A stretch of DNA of 64,000 bases from Macquaria australasica. Lineage: Eukaryota; Chordata; Actinopteri; Centrarchiformes; Percichthyidae. Both the position numbers and the translations under genes were made by a program. Of the stretch, positions 28,725-40,700 are shown in pieces; the stretch's first letter is position 1; every line of letters begins with the position of its first letter. A model generated the notes under the pieces. The model was not told where the DNA came from, did no database searches, and worked only from the letters and a program-made list of their open reading frames with translations. Where the stretch lies: positions 1,417,001 through 1,481,000 of the forward strand of contig SEMN01000070.1 in NCBI GenBank assembly GCA_005408345.1, read 5' to 3'.

Positions 28725-31700
28725 CCCTGACCAGATCTGCCTCAGCCAGCTGTAACGCTGCAAGCTTCACAAACACGCTCACCTGGAGCCAGACTCAACA
28801 GATGCCTGGCGCACAATGCAACTGTCTACTGGCAGCATGAGCTGAACCGAAAAGTCGAGGTGTGACCGAGTGTGTGAATATGTATGTCAAAGAGATCGAA
28901 AGAGTGAGAAAAAGCAGTCGAGATAAATAGATATGGTGGATATGTGTGTGCCTTACCACTCATGTTTTCCTCAAGTGCCCTTTGAAAAAAAAAAAACACT
29001 ATCCTTGCAGTGATAATTGAGACTTAATAAATATCACAGTAAGCATTTCATTGAGATCTTCCTGACTTTCATGAGGACCGGCAGCCTCTAATTGGGGAAC
29101 ACTATTTGACAATAGCAGAGGTAAAGCTAAGCCTGAGCTCTGCAGGGACTAGGCTCATGTTTCTGTGACTATTCAGGCCAGTCAGGCCAGTGAGTTGTGT
29201 GCTGAAAGTGAGTGCTTCTGTTTCCAAAACAAAATGAAAATGTCACTCTTCGTAACCAACCACGGTGTTCCCCTACTATACAGTATCAAGCCAAATTTGG
29301 CCTTGGTAAAATACGTTTCTCTATTTGAGCTCAGCAATCCGGTTTCTCATGAATACATGATCTGATTTTTTAAGGCCATGAACAATTTATTTGCAATATG
29401 TGCTTCAGGCATTCATTGGTTAAAATCACTATAAAACCTTATGGACAAAATCTCTATCGTCGTTTTTCACTAAAAAATAAAGTATATGTCAAAACAGACT
29501 TGGCAGGAGAAGAGAGAAGCCTCAAATATTCCCATCTGGCTAAGAAAGCAACTTCTTCCAGAAGGGAAAGGGTGTGTTACTTGTGTGTTATTGTTACTGG
29601 ACAAACACGGGAGGGCTGTCAGCTGTGCTCTCTAGCTCTCCAAATAAGCAGCACAGCTCGCTGAGGCCCTCGCCTGTTTGCACAAAAACACTGAGCATTC
29701 TGGTCATCCATTAAACCCACAACATTTAAATCAGCTCTGGATTTGTTTGCCCTGAAAAACATTTAAGCACAGACTTGTCATAATTTGAACATACTCATCA
29801 CTTCAGGTTTGTGTCATACAAGAGAGGCCACATATCCCTTCCATTAAATCCAACGTTGTAATGGGCACAGTGGGGGTACACAAAAAATGGAGCAACAGTC
29901 TTTTTCATGCTAATTATGCTGAAATTGTGAACCAAGTAAATTGCTTCAGCTAAGAATAATGAAGCATGAGGTGAGACTAAATGAATGCACTTAGGATAAA
30001 AAACATTCTGCGGTGAAGATTAAAGTAGCGTTACATCCGTTAGCCAAATAACACAGTTTACCTACAGCAAACATTACGGCACAGTGCTTCTGCCTATGGC
30101 AACCAAGTGGACTTTCCATAGACAGTTTACTTCACCTCAAATAATTTACACTGTAAACAACAAAGAGCTGGTCCTATGAAATGCCACATATTTCTAAGTG
30201 TATCCAAAAGTGCCATAAATAGTACCAGCAGTCCCAACGAACTACTTCAAGCTCAAACTGCTATATTTTGTAATCGTCTCTGGATCAAACACTGCCTTGT
30301 ACTCAGATAACTCAATCAAAACAGGCAACCAGGTGAGCCCTGCAAGTGAGTCTTCAGCAGAGGAAAGAAGAAAGAAAATGATGGCATACACCTCCAGTCC
30401 TAGATATAGACTAGCAATAAACACGTCATAAAAAGTAGCGCAAAGTGCCGTTAATTTGAGTTCAGTGTGCATTTGTTTTCACACTGTGACAGGAGGGTTA
30501 ATTTTGTGGAAATCAGTCTGTTAGTGTTTGGGGCTGAAGCACAGCATCCTGGTTACAAGTGAAACCACACGACACCTTGTTGAGCTTAGAGTAGTCGAGG
30601 AGGTCGGGTCTGTGTCTGTGAATCAGGGCGCAGAAGGCCAGGCCATCCTTCCAGCTTCACCAGCCGATGAGCAGAGAGAACCAACATGTCAGTTCAAAGA
30701 GGTAACATGCTAACTTGACTCAGAGATGAGAAGCTGCTGGAGTCCAGTTCCAGAATTCACCACTACAGCTGCAACAGAACTTGTATAGATATAGGTCTAG
30801 ATATTTTGTATTGTTTAAAGTCAGCCTCAGGGAGACCTTAGTGCTAACATAATGCTATCAGATGAACTCATTCACTGTACAAACTCCATATCACTGTGAC
30901 ATGTACTGCCATAATAAATTGTCTTGTATGCCCAAATAAAATGAAAACAGTATTTTGGAATATGTGCTGACATTTATCCTCCCTTTACTTGAAATATGAC
31001 ATGACTGTACAGAATGAGAGGACAACCTAGATTAGTTATCGATCACATAAACAATGGCTCTAACCAAACCATTTAACCATTTAAGACTCAATAAAAAGTA
31101 TTTTCTGTGTTGAACACTTACCTGACATGGAAGTTTTGGACATTGACATTCCTGTAGGGGGCAGTCTTTCTCTGACACCACAGGAGGAGACCCTCCTTGG
31201 CAGATGTTTCTGAAGAGAGAGTGAATTCACAGGAATTGGTTACGGAGCAGCGTATAGTGCAATCCTGCGCAGGTCACGGATTGCTTTGCCTTCTAAAACT
31301 CCCAAATTTACAATTTTATGTCATTACATGTTGTCCTTTAGCTTTTGTAGTTTTTCCATGTCTACATTCAGCGGACACAATGTCTATAGAAAACGAACTA
31401 CATTTGGATTCTTTGGATTTTATTATCTCACCTTCCACAGAAATGTCCTGAATGGCGAAGCGGAGTATGATAGTCCAGATCATTCCAAGAGTCATCTTTA
31501 CATTCCCATCCACAATCTCTGAAAGGCAAATGACCTGTTACAATCAGTTGTCTTTATGCTTGTGAGTTCATATTGGACACCTGATGGCCTGTAGTATAGC
31601 AATCTATACAGGAAGGCTTTGGGTACCTTCAGCTCCAATGGAGACCAATTTCACTCCTTTGCTTGTGATGAAGTCCAACGCTTTGTTGACGTTAGCAATC

Positions 31701-34700
31701 TTATGAAACCGCATCTTCCCTCTGTCTGGCTTAGGTAACCTCTCTCCTGCAAACAGAACATTACGTGACAGAGTCAGATATGTATGTAACCTTATATGTG
31801 TGTGCTCATAACCAAATGATACAACTATATCACATTAAAAGCAAAGTAAACCGCAAAATGAATACTACTGTGATAAAAATGCTGCTAACAGTGAATCAAA
31901 TGTGCATTTTATCCTACTGGTCTAGTGTCACAAAGAATAAATCATTGAAAGGAACTAAGAAAACATGAAGTTATAAAAGAAATGTCTTCCTTTGGCAATC
32001 TAACCTGAGATAACTTCCAGAAGCAGCATGAGTTTGAGTCCATTCCTGAAGTCCTCCTCAATATTTTCAATTTGAGTACCAGCTTTCCTCAGATGGGAGT
32101 TACACCAGGCCGTGAAGGTCTAACAGGAAAGGGAGACCCAGGTCAATTAAAATGAGATTTGATCAAATGTCACCACACAAACGAATAGTATTCTGTGAAC
32201 AGAAATTGCAGTTATTTCGGCACTTCCTGTGAAGCTCTGCTGATGCACCACAGATAATTGGAAACAGAAAAGACAGGAGAAATGAGAATGCATATAGCAC
32301 ACTGACACTTTAAGTTGAGATAAAGCAAGTCAGACTATCATGTGGATGATACTATGAACGTGATATTCCTCTCTGCAGCATAACCTCTTTGATCAGTGCT
32401 ACATTTTCAGATTAACCTTCAGTGACCCATTAGTGTCCAATTTCAACTTTTCCCCCCGGTAGTTCCATAGCTACAGAACAAACGTACCCCATGTGGGGTC
32501 CTGAAATACTGTAAATCAAGTTAAGACAGGAGCATTGTCTTTCTCCTCCTATTTTTATAAAGTCCCTCAATAGCCAGCAGAGTTCACGGGCGCTCAGCAC
32601 TGTACGGATGAAAGCTGGGAGCCAACCACAGAGAGCACATTCCGACCGATATAAGGTGTTAAATTTAGACTGCTCTGCTGTGCCTCACGATAAGAGACCT
32701 GGAGGAAGAACGTCAAAACGTCTCGCCGCTTGTCAGCATAAGCGAAAATGCCACGTGGACGCAGAGCAAGTTTTCCCCTCGCGTCACTTTCTGTCACTAT
32801 TTTGCCACTTATAATGTGACTGGTTGCAGCTGCAAGGAGATAGCTTTATCACCGTACATGTATGCTGCTCTTCCAGGCCACACTCATTACGATGCTGAGG
32901 TGTGAAGACAGGCAGGCTTGGATAAAGGATGGGAGCACAGTTAAAAATTCTCACTTAAAAATCATTTGTAGGATTATGCCAAAAGGATGAATGGATGGAT
33001 CTGTCATAGTGTCAAAAATGTTAACTCCTGCCACAATAAAAAACATTTAAATAAGCTACTATCATCAACTAGAAATGAAATGTTCATATATGTGCTTAAA
33101 TCAACGAGCTGGTGAAAAACAATGATGTAAACTTTTTTTGCTCTTTTACTCTCCACCTTCACAAAAACAAAAAGGTCTGAATGAGTAGAGTCAGCGGTCA
33201 AAGCATGATGCTTACGGTACATTTTAAAACATTTATTACAGCGTTATTAGGAGTTAATACTCATTCAGAAAAGATTGGAATCATAAGCTGGCTTTACTTT
33301 TGCATTTTTCACACTAGGCTTCACTTCTTTTAGCATTTTTTTGTCACTTATTTGGCCATTTTTTAGAAAACGGTGTAATGAATTTGTGTTCTCATCCCTT
33401 TAGAGTATAGGACGAAAAGATCAAATGTAACATGTTTTATTTTTTTAAAAAGTAGCTCACTAATTTCTACTCGGAGTGCATTTTATATGAGCTACTTGAC
33501 GGGTGTATTTTTATACCTCTAGTTTTATTGTCTACTATATAAATTCAGCAACGTGACATTACTTGAGGAAGATATTTTAGGACTTTTTCCAACCCTGATT
33601 CTTACACATCCTTGTGCCCAGACTGTGAAAGGGTGCCCAGCCAGCCACTCAGGCTTCCCCTCTGGGTGCCGATGCAAAAACAGAATATTACAGGCTTTAG
33701 AGTAAAGGCCATCACATTCCACACTGAGTGAGTCCCCGGGGCGTATGTGACATTGAACTGCTGCCCTCTTTGTCAAAAAACATGGCCTGCTGGTCCTCCA
33801 AATTTGACTCTGCCACAGTCGTAGAACCCTGCTGCCCACTTTCCAAGCCCCCCGCCTTCCTCTTCAGCACTACTGACCAGTGACGATTAAAGCTAAAAAT
33901 ATTTATGAATCACATCCAGCGAGGACCAGCCCTGTCACTGAACTGGCTGATGCCTTTGGGGCCTCACTAGGTCAGAGGCTGGCAGGCTGTGTCCAGGAGG
34001 ATGGAAAATAAATGAGAACCAAATGTTTAACATGTTGAAAAGACAGAGCCTTATGAATGTTTTCTAATACTTCTTTCATTCTGACTTGTATTTAACTCAC
34101 ATGAGCATATTCATTGCATAACACTTCAGCACTTTCACTTAATGTAACACAGCGCCCTGGCAGTGCAGACTTGGCTTAAGACTGAGTATCGGTCTCTGTA
34201 ACATGAATGGGCGCTGAAGGCTTTATCAATCTCTTTGATAAACCTGTCTGAGTCAGGTTATATTTAGCTTTTATTTCAATTTAATGTTATTTCAGACACA
34301 CAGGTCCATATCAGTAGTCAAAAAGGTCAACATAAAGCACCGTCACATTAATATCCACTGAAGGAAAGCTACCACAGCTGCTAGTAGGATTTGAAATAAG
34401 CCCATTGCACCATGGCTTGAGCAAGATAAGAGATTTAAGGCTGCTGGAGGAGAGAAATTATTTGGGAAAAGAGACTAAAAGTGGCCCCTAATGGAGCAAA
34501 CAAAAGCCTTGTGGCAACACTACTGCTCACTGTGAATGTCAAGCAGGATATAAAAGGTATATAACAAGCTGGTCGGGCAAATGGCAACTCCATCACCTCC
34601 CACAGTGCCAAAAGGAAACACTATACCAGTGTTACTGTATGCAGCCATCATTTATCTATTCTGACCATTTTTAACAGCTGCTCCCAGAACCAAACCACCC

Positions 34701-36197
34701 TCCAATGAGTGCTTGTCAACTCCAAATTATAAATCAGTAAAAAGATAAACACTGGAAACACTGTGTATATGGACCAGGGACCTGATTGTCTTGTTGCTGT
34801 ATTGTGTTACCAAAAATACACAGTTTTGTCATCCTGTGGGGGGGTGGGGTCATGGAGCTGATGGCCTACAGTTGTGCAAAGAGCTGCAGTTTAAAGCGCA
34901 GGCCAACTTTTAAAGCCCTAAAACCAACTGACAGTGTGGGAGGCCGAGGCTATATCGAGTTGAGCTGGTGTGCTGGTACAGTATTCCTGCGTGGTTTCTA
35001 TAAACAAAAGAATTCCGCACCAAGGACACTGGATTAACCCTACTATAATGCCTTTTGGTCCCGAGGTTAAAATTAGATGTAGCGTCCAGTCTAATCCCAA
35101 GAGCGTCATCGTGTGTTAGAAGCATCTGTTGACAGCTCGCATTCCGCGCGTATCAGCGGAGAGGCAGCAGTCCGGAGAGCCGCTGGAAGGCAGAGCTATT
35201 GTTAGCTGGTACCCACCGCATCCGTCCGTCAAGCCCACGTCTCCTGGACCCAGGCTGAGTCGAGACAGCAGCACGTAACTAGAACCACGCCGGAAATTGA
35301 CTGATGCTGTCCTTCGAAATAAAACTACACGCGAACCCTCCGATTGCTGGGCAAGAAAAAAAAAAAAGAGACCACAAATCCCTCGAGTCGTACGCTGAAC
35401 TGCCACGGCCTCTTCCGCTTATTACATTTTCTAGTTTTGCCTGCTTACATTTCAGACCGTAACGTTAACTTATGCTAACGTTAAGCTGGCGTTACATGGC
35501 AGTGCCAGGCAGACTGGCTAAAGTTGACACCTTTGCTTCGTTGTTTATGTTTCTTCTTCTTATTGATAACGTTAGAACAATTCATTAACGGTTAACGTTA
35601 TATTAGCGGCTGCCGAAGATGTGCGTTTGCGCCTTTTCCCCCCCACACATGGGAGCCTACACGTAAACTAGGCTACACACACAAACCGGTTATTACAGAA
35701 GGCAAATGCTCCGTGAACTTAGCGTCTATGGTAAAGGAAACACCAACTTCATCTTCGTGTGACACGTTTAATTCGCTTAATGCTTCTGAAGACGCCAGGT
35801 CCAACATCAGGTGTTTTATTTTGAAACCGCTGACCGGATGTTCTGTTCTTTTCTACGGCGTGCTTGACGTTAGTCCCAACAGAGCCGTCTGAAACTATGT
35901 TGTCCGATACTGTATCAGCAAATCAACGGCACAGTATAAACTGTTATACTCTTTTAACTACTTAAACTTTGAAAAGTAACTTCTAATGTAATTCTGAGTA
36001 ACACTGTTAGACAGTTTTCTACTTTTCTTCCATCACAGAGTGGGTAAATGGGCGCTTTTTCTTTGACTTACTTTCCTCTGCTGTTGTTCCCAGGCAGGGT
36101 CCAGTAGCATGTCCCTGTCCCAATCATCCTCCTGCATCATGTACTCGTCCTCGTAGCCGTTGTCATAGTGCACCGTGGTCTCCACCTGGGTCATCAT
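18444..36197 (-). CDS. actn2: Alpha-actinin-2, sarcomeric F-actin crosslinker
   Basis: Antiparallel dimer that anchors and crosslinks actin at the muscle Z-disc. Exons: 36072-36197, 32005-32119, 31627-31746, 31432-31518, 31122-31209, 30576-30654, 27606-27687, 27243-27328, 26956-27048, 26487-26717, 26033-26180, 25483-25633, 22850-22958, 21883-22023, 21453-21635, 21023-21157, 20555-20734, 20152-20298, 19102-19167, 18818-18976, 18444-18602. Total 894 residues, exactly the human ACTN2 length, ending GESDL. Domains: two calponin-homology domains (about 38-257), four spectrin repeats (about 280-740) and a C-terminal EF-hand pair (about 750-894). WLENRTPEKTM and GWELLLTTIARTINE favour ACTN2 over ACTN1, 3 or 4. 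Two adjacent ATGs (36197 and 36194) could both start; the first is used here. The EF loops lack key ligands (final position Ser in DANGTGIVSFQS), as expected for a Ca2+-insensitive muscle isoform. Confidence 0.96.
20379..20402. repeat. (AAAT)n microsatellite in actn2 intron 17
   Basis: An A-rich run followed by about five AAAT units, lying 80 bp upstream of the exon 18 acceptor. Confidence 0.7.
23239..23258. repeat. Poly-T tract in actn2 intron 12
   Basis: A run of about 18-20 T residues. It may be the tail of an old retroposon on the minus strand, but no body could be delimited. Confidence 0.5.
23551..24805 (-). pseudogene. Unrecognised coding-like locus nested in actn2 intron 12, probably decayed
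   Basis: Same strand as the host gene, between actn2 exons 22850-22958 and 25483-25633. Pieces seen: a start exon 24783-24805 (MATWFSA, good donor); an exon 24625-24683 with clean acceptor and donor that extends it into a signal-peptide-like SHLLLIALSSW, then hits TGA; and a long block from about 24515 to 23668 in one continuous frame, interrupted by TAA, TAG, TAA and TGA. That block reads as a Pro-, Glu- and Tyr-rich tail with related units sharing an ERETEE core (ending SSVPPQPPPP and MPLPPYSSAP). AATAAA follows at 23551-23556, about 110 bp after the final stop. Open spans of 72 and 130 codons are long for an intron. It could be a pseudogene of a secreted or single-pass receptor, or a fast-evolving gene whose real introns I have misplaced. 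No family was recognised. Confidence 0.45.
27990..28290 (-). repeat. Degenerate MITE-like dispersed repeat in actn2 intron 6
   Basis: Read on the minus strand it follows a very common teleost element: clustered ATTAATTGATTAAT motifs, a GAGGATTTACC stretch, a GACATCACTTTG stretch, then ACAGACTAAAAGATCAATTG and AATAATTG/AATAATCA near the end. Another partial copy in the opposite orientation is at 48776-48960. The family (hAT-like, CTGCAAC ends) is named from memory only. Divergence suggests an old insertion. Confidence 0.5.
28677..28722. repeat. (GT)n microsatellite in actn2 intron 6
   Basis: About 23 uninterrupted GT units. Such runs are highly polymorphic in fish. On the minus strand it is a (CA)n tract lying between exons 30576-30654 and 27606-27687. 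Confidence 0.95.
32120..35099. other. actn2 intron 1, distal part
   Basis: No exon-like block, RNA gene or clear repeat was found on either strand. The open frames here are short and not bounded by splice sites. Confidence 0.55.
35100..35650. promoter_or_regulatory. CpG-rich block with repeated AACGTTA motifs inside actn2 intron 1
   Basis: CpG content rises sharply against the AT-rich surroundings (for example ccgcgcg near 35146 and a run of CpGs to about 35330). Four AACGTTA motifs follow at about 35462-35600. It could be an alternative or internal promoter or enhancer of actn2. No second start exon could be supported, although a 96-codon open frame crosses it on the minus strand. Confidence 0.35.
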
Positions 36198-36480
36198 CTT
36201 TGTGCCGTTACTTTCTTTCTGCGTGTTGTCCAACGACGGACAGCTGGATTAACTGTAATACTGAGGGCGGGATAGTTTCCTGACTTTCTCTTCTCCGAGC
36301 TGCTGCTGCTGCTTCTTCTTTCTCGCTCTCTCACGCTTGCCCTTGTCCTCCCGACCTGACACACGCCTGGCCCTGGTTGCCACAGATGAACAAGCGACGG
36401 TATCATTAGTACTGGAGAGTCACGTGACGCCTTCATACCTTCCCCCAAAATCCCCATCTCACACACACACACACAAACTG
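36198..36480 (-). promoter_or_regulatory. actn2: actn2 5' UTR and proximal promoter
   Basis: The interval between the actn2 start codon and the p4ha1 3' end. Read on the minus strand it is GC-richer than its flanks, with a short GCAGCAGCAGCAG run (about 36300-36312). It contains a perfect palindromic E-box (36419-36428). The transcription start is not defined by sequence, but the space available is only about 300 bp. Confidence 0.5.
36419..36428. promoter_or_regulatory. Palindromic E-box GTCACGTGAC
   Basis: A 10-bp perfect palindrome of the USF/TFE class, about 220 bp upstream of the actn2 ATG and in the compact gap between p4ha1 and actn2. Binding in this genome is an inference. Confidence 0.5.
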
Positions 36481-36491
36481 CAGCAGGACAG

Positions 36492-36526
36492 TTTATTAAC
36501 TTCAGATCAATAAAACAGTCTTTATT
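36492..36526 (-). terminator. p4ha1: Candidate p4ha1 poly(A) signals
   Basis: Two AATAAA hexamers on the minus strand (36521-36526 and 36492-36497) lie about 1.25 kb past the p4ha1 stop codon. The 37777-36530 interval would then be the p4ha1 3' UTR. It holds no other open frame of note and a poly-A run at 36999-37014. Confidence 0.5.
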
Positions 36527-37777
36527 GTAGAAAAACTACAGACTTTCAGTTAAGACAAAAAACAACAACACAAAACTGGCTTGGGACAAATAAATAAAAT
36601 GTTTCTTGTTTGGAAAACCCATATATTCTTCCACTGGTCACCACTGACATTGTAACAAACCTGCCAGAATCATTCACTCTAAAAAAATAAAAAATAACTG
36701 GGTATTTAAACCTATCATGGCACAATGGTGTATCCAGTCCACTCTTCCATTTCCTAATGTTCATGTTCTATTGTTCCTTTGTTGCTCTTTTGCTAATTCA
36801 ATAACGGCTGATGGTCATTTAGGTCCTTACACATCACTGGGACAATCAGGATGAACAATTTAAACCTGTGAAATATACCACATGTAACTGCATGTAACTG
36901 TGTCTGTGTCCAGATGAAGTGTGCCCATGCATTTGTATACACTGTATGTTCAAGTACAACAAATCTAACAATATGTTATAGCGTTACCATTCAAATGAGA
37001 AAAAAAAAAAAAAACACACTATGGCTTTGAGGCAGACCAACAGGGTGTGCGATGTGTGAAAATGTACTGCATCAATGTTCTGATTAGTAACACAATTTAA
37101 TCTGACAAATTTCTTATGTGCTGTGAGTCCTTTCATTCCTTCCACAGAGCACTTCCTTTGGTTTTTGAGTCAGAAGAAAGAGAGAAATTCCGTGAACCTA
37201 CTGTATACCTATTGTAAAGTCATATGCAAGAAGTCCCTCTGAATAACAAGCCAGTTTGAGAAAAATATTAAACTGTTTTGAAGACAGTGCATGTAATGTA
37301 AAAAAAAATCCTTTAATTTTGTGCTCTGTTAATGAAATGAAAGGAATATAATGAATCAGACAGGCCTCTTAAAAACATGAAGTGTACCTTTCAGGTTCAA
37401 ACAGACAGGGAGGAAGCTGGTCCCTACAGTCACTACTTAAGGAAGAACCTCACCACAGAGCTAGAGTTCATACAGAGTGCAAAGAAGGACACATGGGAGT
37501 AAAAAGGGCACAAGTGTTTCTCAAAACCATCCAACAACCTTAAGAATATGTTATCTGTCACAGCGATGCTACTATCCAGGGGCTCGACATTAACCCAAAC
37601 AATCTCTGGGCTCAGAGCATAACGGCAGGCGGGGAAAAAAGGAGTGGGAGTGAGCTATTTGGGCCCCACGTATCCATATGTATCATCTGTCATCCGCAGT
37701 AGTGTTCTTTGGTCCTGTGTGTTTCACAAGGAAGGGGAGAGAGGGGCAGGGAGGTGATGAGGAGGGTTTCTTTTCCA

Positions 37778-40700
37778 TCATTCAGTTTCATTTAGGCCAC
37801 AAGGTCGCCGCCACTCCTGGCCTCGTTCATGGATCCATTTGTTTGATACTAAAGACAAAGAAAAAAAAAAAGATAATCATAACCTTAATCTAACCCTTTT
37901 ATTACATAGTAAAAATGTGTTACCCTTCTTGTCTTATAAACTCAACACCAGGTCTGACTATTGGTTATGACATTGGTTAAATTGCTCTATATTCTGCAAA
38001 TACCATGGTCTCATAAGAGATATTTACTCAGGTCTTTATAGATGGTTTTATAGGGAACCAGACAAAGAGGAGCTCACCCCACTTGTTGCCGACCAACACT
38101 GGGCAAGCTGCATGCCGGGTGCTGTAGTCTCCCTCCCCGCTGGCAAACAGATTGTACCAGAACACTGCAGAGCCCTGGAATATACACAAACAGCAGGCAA
38201 CAGAGGTTAGCAGAGGGTTGTGTTGAGTGTGTGAGAAGGATAGCGTGTGTATGAGTGAATGTGCTAAGTGGTGCTGTTATCACTTAGTGGCAAGAACAAC
38301 ATTTTATTTTGTTATTAATTAATATTTTTACTGTCAAAACAAACAGCTATATGATATGTCCAATTCAGACACAGCCACTGAGTTAGTGATAATATATTGT
38401 AATAGGTGGTGGAACATAAGCAGTTACCTTTTGGGGCCAAACTGCCGCACCAACATCTGGGAATACTGTGGCTCCACCGGCTGCTACATCACTCATCTAC
38501 AACAGAGACAGAGAGTTCAGTCTTTATCTGTCGTATCAAATAATTCTGTAGTCCTACTATTTGTGGATATGACTGCAATAGATAATATAAGACTGATTCC
38601 AGGTTGCAAAACACTAATGCTTTCTGTTATAATTCGACTGGTTCACATAAATACTGAAATTGTATTTTGTGGCACTGTTTACAGAAATTATCACTAGTTT
38701 TTGTCCCATATTTCCTCGCTCCAGCAAATTTAACATCCTCCTTGTTGCATCAGCAAAGCAAGTTCTGCTTTAACTCAGATGTTACTTTTTGTGGCAGCAA
38801 ACATTTTGCACACTGGCAAAGCCCATAATCAGAGATGGCAGACAGTCCTTGATGTGTAATACCAGGGTGTCACCCTGAGCAAAACCATAGAAAATTTATG
38901 GTGAGCTCCATTCACCCATTTCATTGGCCAAGTATGAGACTGCTCAGTTTATACACAGCTTTTCTAACCACAGGGACATTTTAGTCCACACCATGTGGGG
39001 TGAGAGAGTTCATTGCCCTGCCTAGTTAAGACCTCATTTTATTAATAAACATACCCTCCTCAACTTAAAACCTAATGAGATTCCTTCAGTCTCTTCAAAT
39101 AACTATCTGCAAGAGCCCACTGCTTTTCTACCAGTAATGTTGGCTTTCAGATTGATAATGGCTGCATCTTTTCTTGTATATGCTGTACATGTCCTACACT
39201 GTTCAAAATTTGCATACTTGTAAATAATGAGTGTGACTATTAACTGTACACATTTGATACAGTACTAGGACAGGCACTTAGTGTAGTAAAATTCACTTTT
39301 TGTTTGATAAAAATAAGGGTTACATCTTTTTACTGAAATTATCCATTTATTTCACTTCATTTTAAGCTTAATAATTCCTTTAATGAGTGAACTCTTTTAA
39401 TCCATGATGCCATGTTTTTATGGCTGCAACATTACTTCATCATGTCATTTTATTCACATAGTTCACCATGAGATATTCAGTATCTTTGGAAATATTAGGA
39501 TCTTGACTAGAATTTAAAATAACATTCTGTGGGTTTGAATAATGGTTGTTGACACAACATGCATTTGTGAAGACCAGCATTTCTGACATGGTTGAAGATG
39601 GTTTAGCCACTGAGTACACTGAATTTAAAGTTAACAACATTGGTCTTTACTCACATAGAAGAGCCATGTTGCTATACGGTTCCCAGTGCCCAGCTCTTTA
39701 AAGGCATCTGGCTCATCTTTCTGTGAAGAGAGAGTCAACATCAGGTTTAATGTCCTGCCATATTAACACTACTGTCCATTTATAGAAATGAAGTTGTGTG
39801 AATCACAAAGGGCCTTACCCTTCCGAAGTCAAAGTGAGGTTCGTATTGACCTCCAACGCCATAATTGGCCACCTACAGAGATCAATAAAATATTATGCAG
39901 GTCTCACAACTGTACAAATCAGGTTTCCAACAGACTAACACACACACAAACAAACAGAGGCTTCCTGAGGGGTAAGGGGATTGTTAGAATTTATTTTTAC
40001 ATGTATATAAGAAATATTTTGATTCAGTAATATTTTGCCTTGTAAAAAAAACAGAATCAAAATCAAAGTCCACAACCTTCAAATAAACTAACTCTGTACC
40101 TGCAGCTCTTCTGCAGTGTCCATTTCCAGCCCTGTGAGATCTTCAATTCTCTGGTTGATCTTGTCAATCATTGGATCTTCATAGCCAGTGAGCCAAGCAC
40201 TGGAATACAGGAGGGAAAGCAGAACAATTGAGAAAGTCGAGGAACATGCTATACAGCATGTCAGTGAGGCACATATTTGTCCACTAGATGGTAGTAAAGA
40301 TTTCTTCTGAAATAGGCGACAGAGACGTATCATGCTGAAAACTTGCCATGAAAAGCTCAGAAAGAAAGTAAAGTTGTGCATTGCAATCAGATGATAGAAA
40401 AGGGAAGTGGAAGTATTAAGAAAATGAAAAACATGAAACCGGCCGAGATTCAGAATCTCCAATCAGCTCAGGGTACAGGGTTGTTCTGATTTCAAACTAT
40501 GTGTGCACTTGAGAATGTGGAAATTTCGTACAAGAGTCTGGTTGAGGACTACAGCAAAATATTTTCATGGATTTAACTTTCCTGACACTACCTGCCTTTG
40601 CTCACTCTCACATTCCAGTCTAAGAGAATGCCCCTGATAAAATCAGCTCTTGACCGAGCATGGAAATTAACTATTTTTTGTGGACTATTAAAACACGACA

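Noticed and set aside
35116..35406. 96-codon minus-strand open frame in actn2 intron 1
   Set aside because: Falls in a CpG-rich block, with no recognisable protein features and no convincing splice link to actn2 exon 2.
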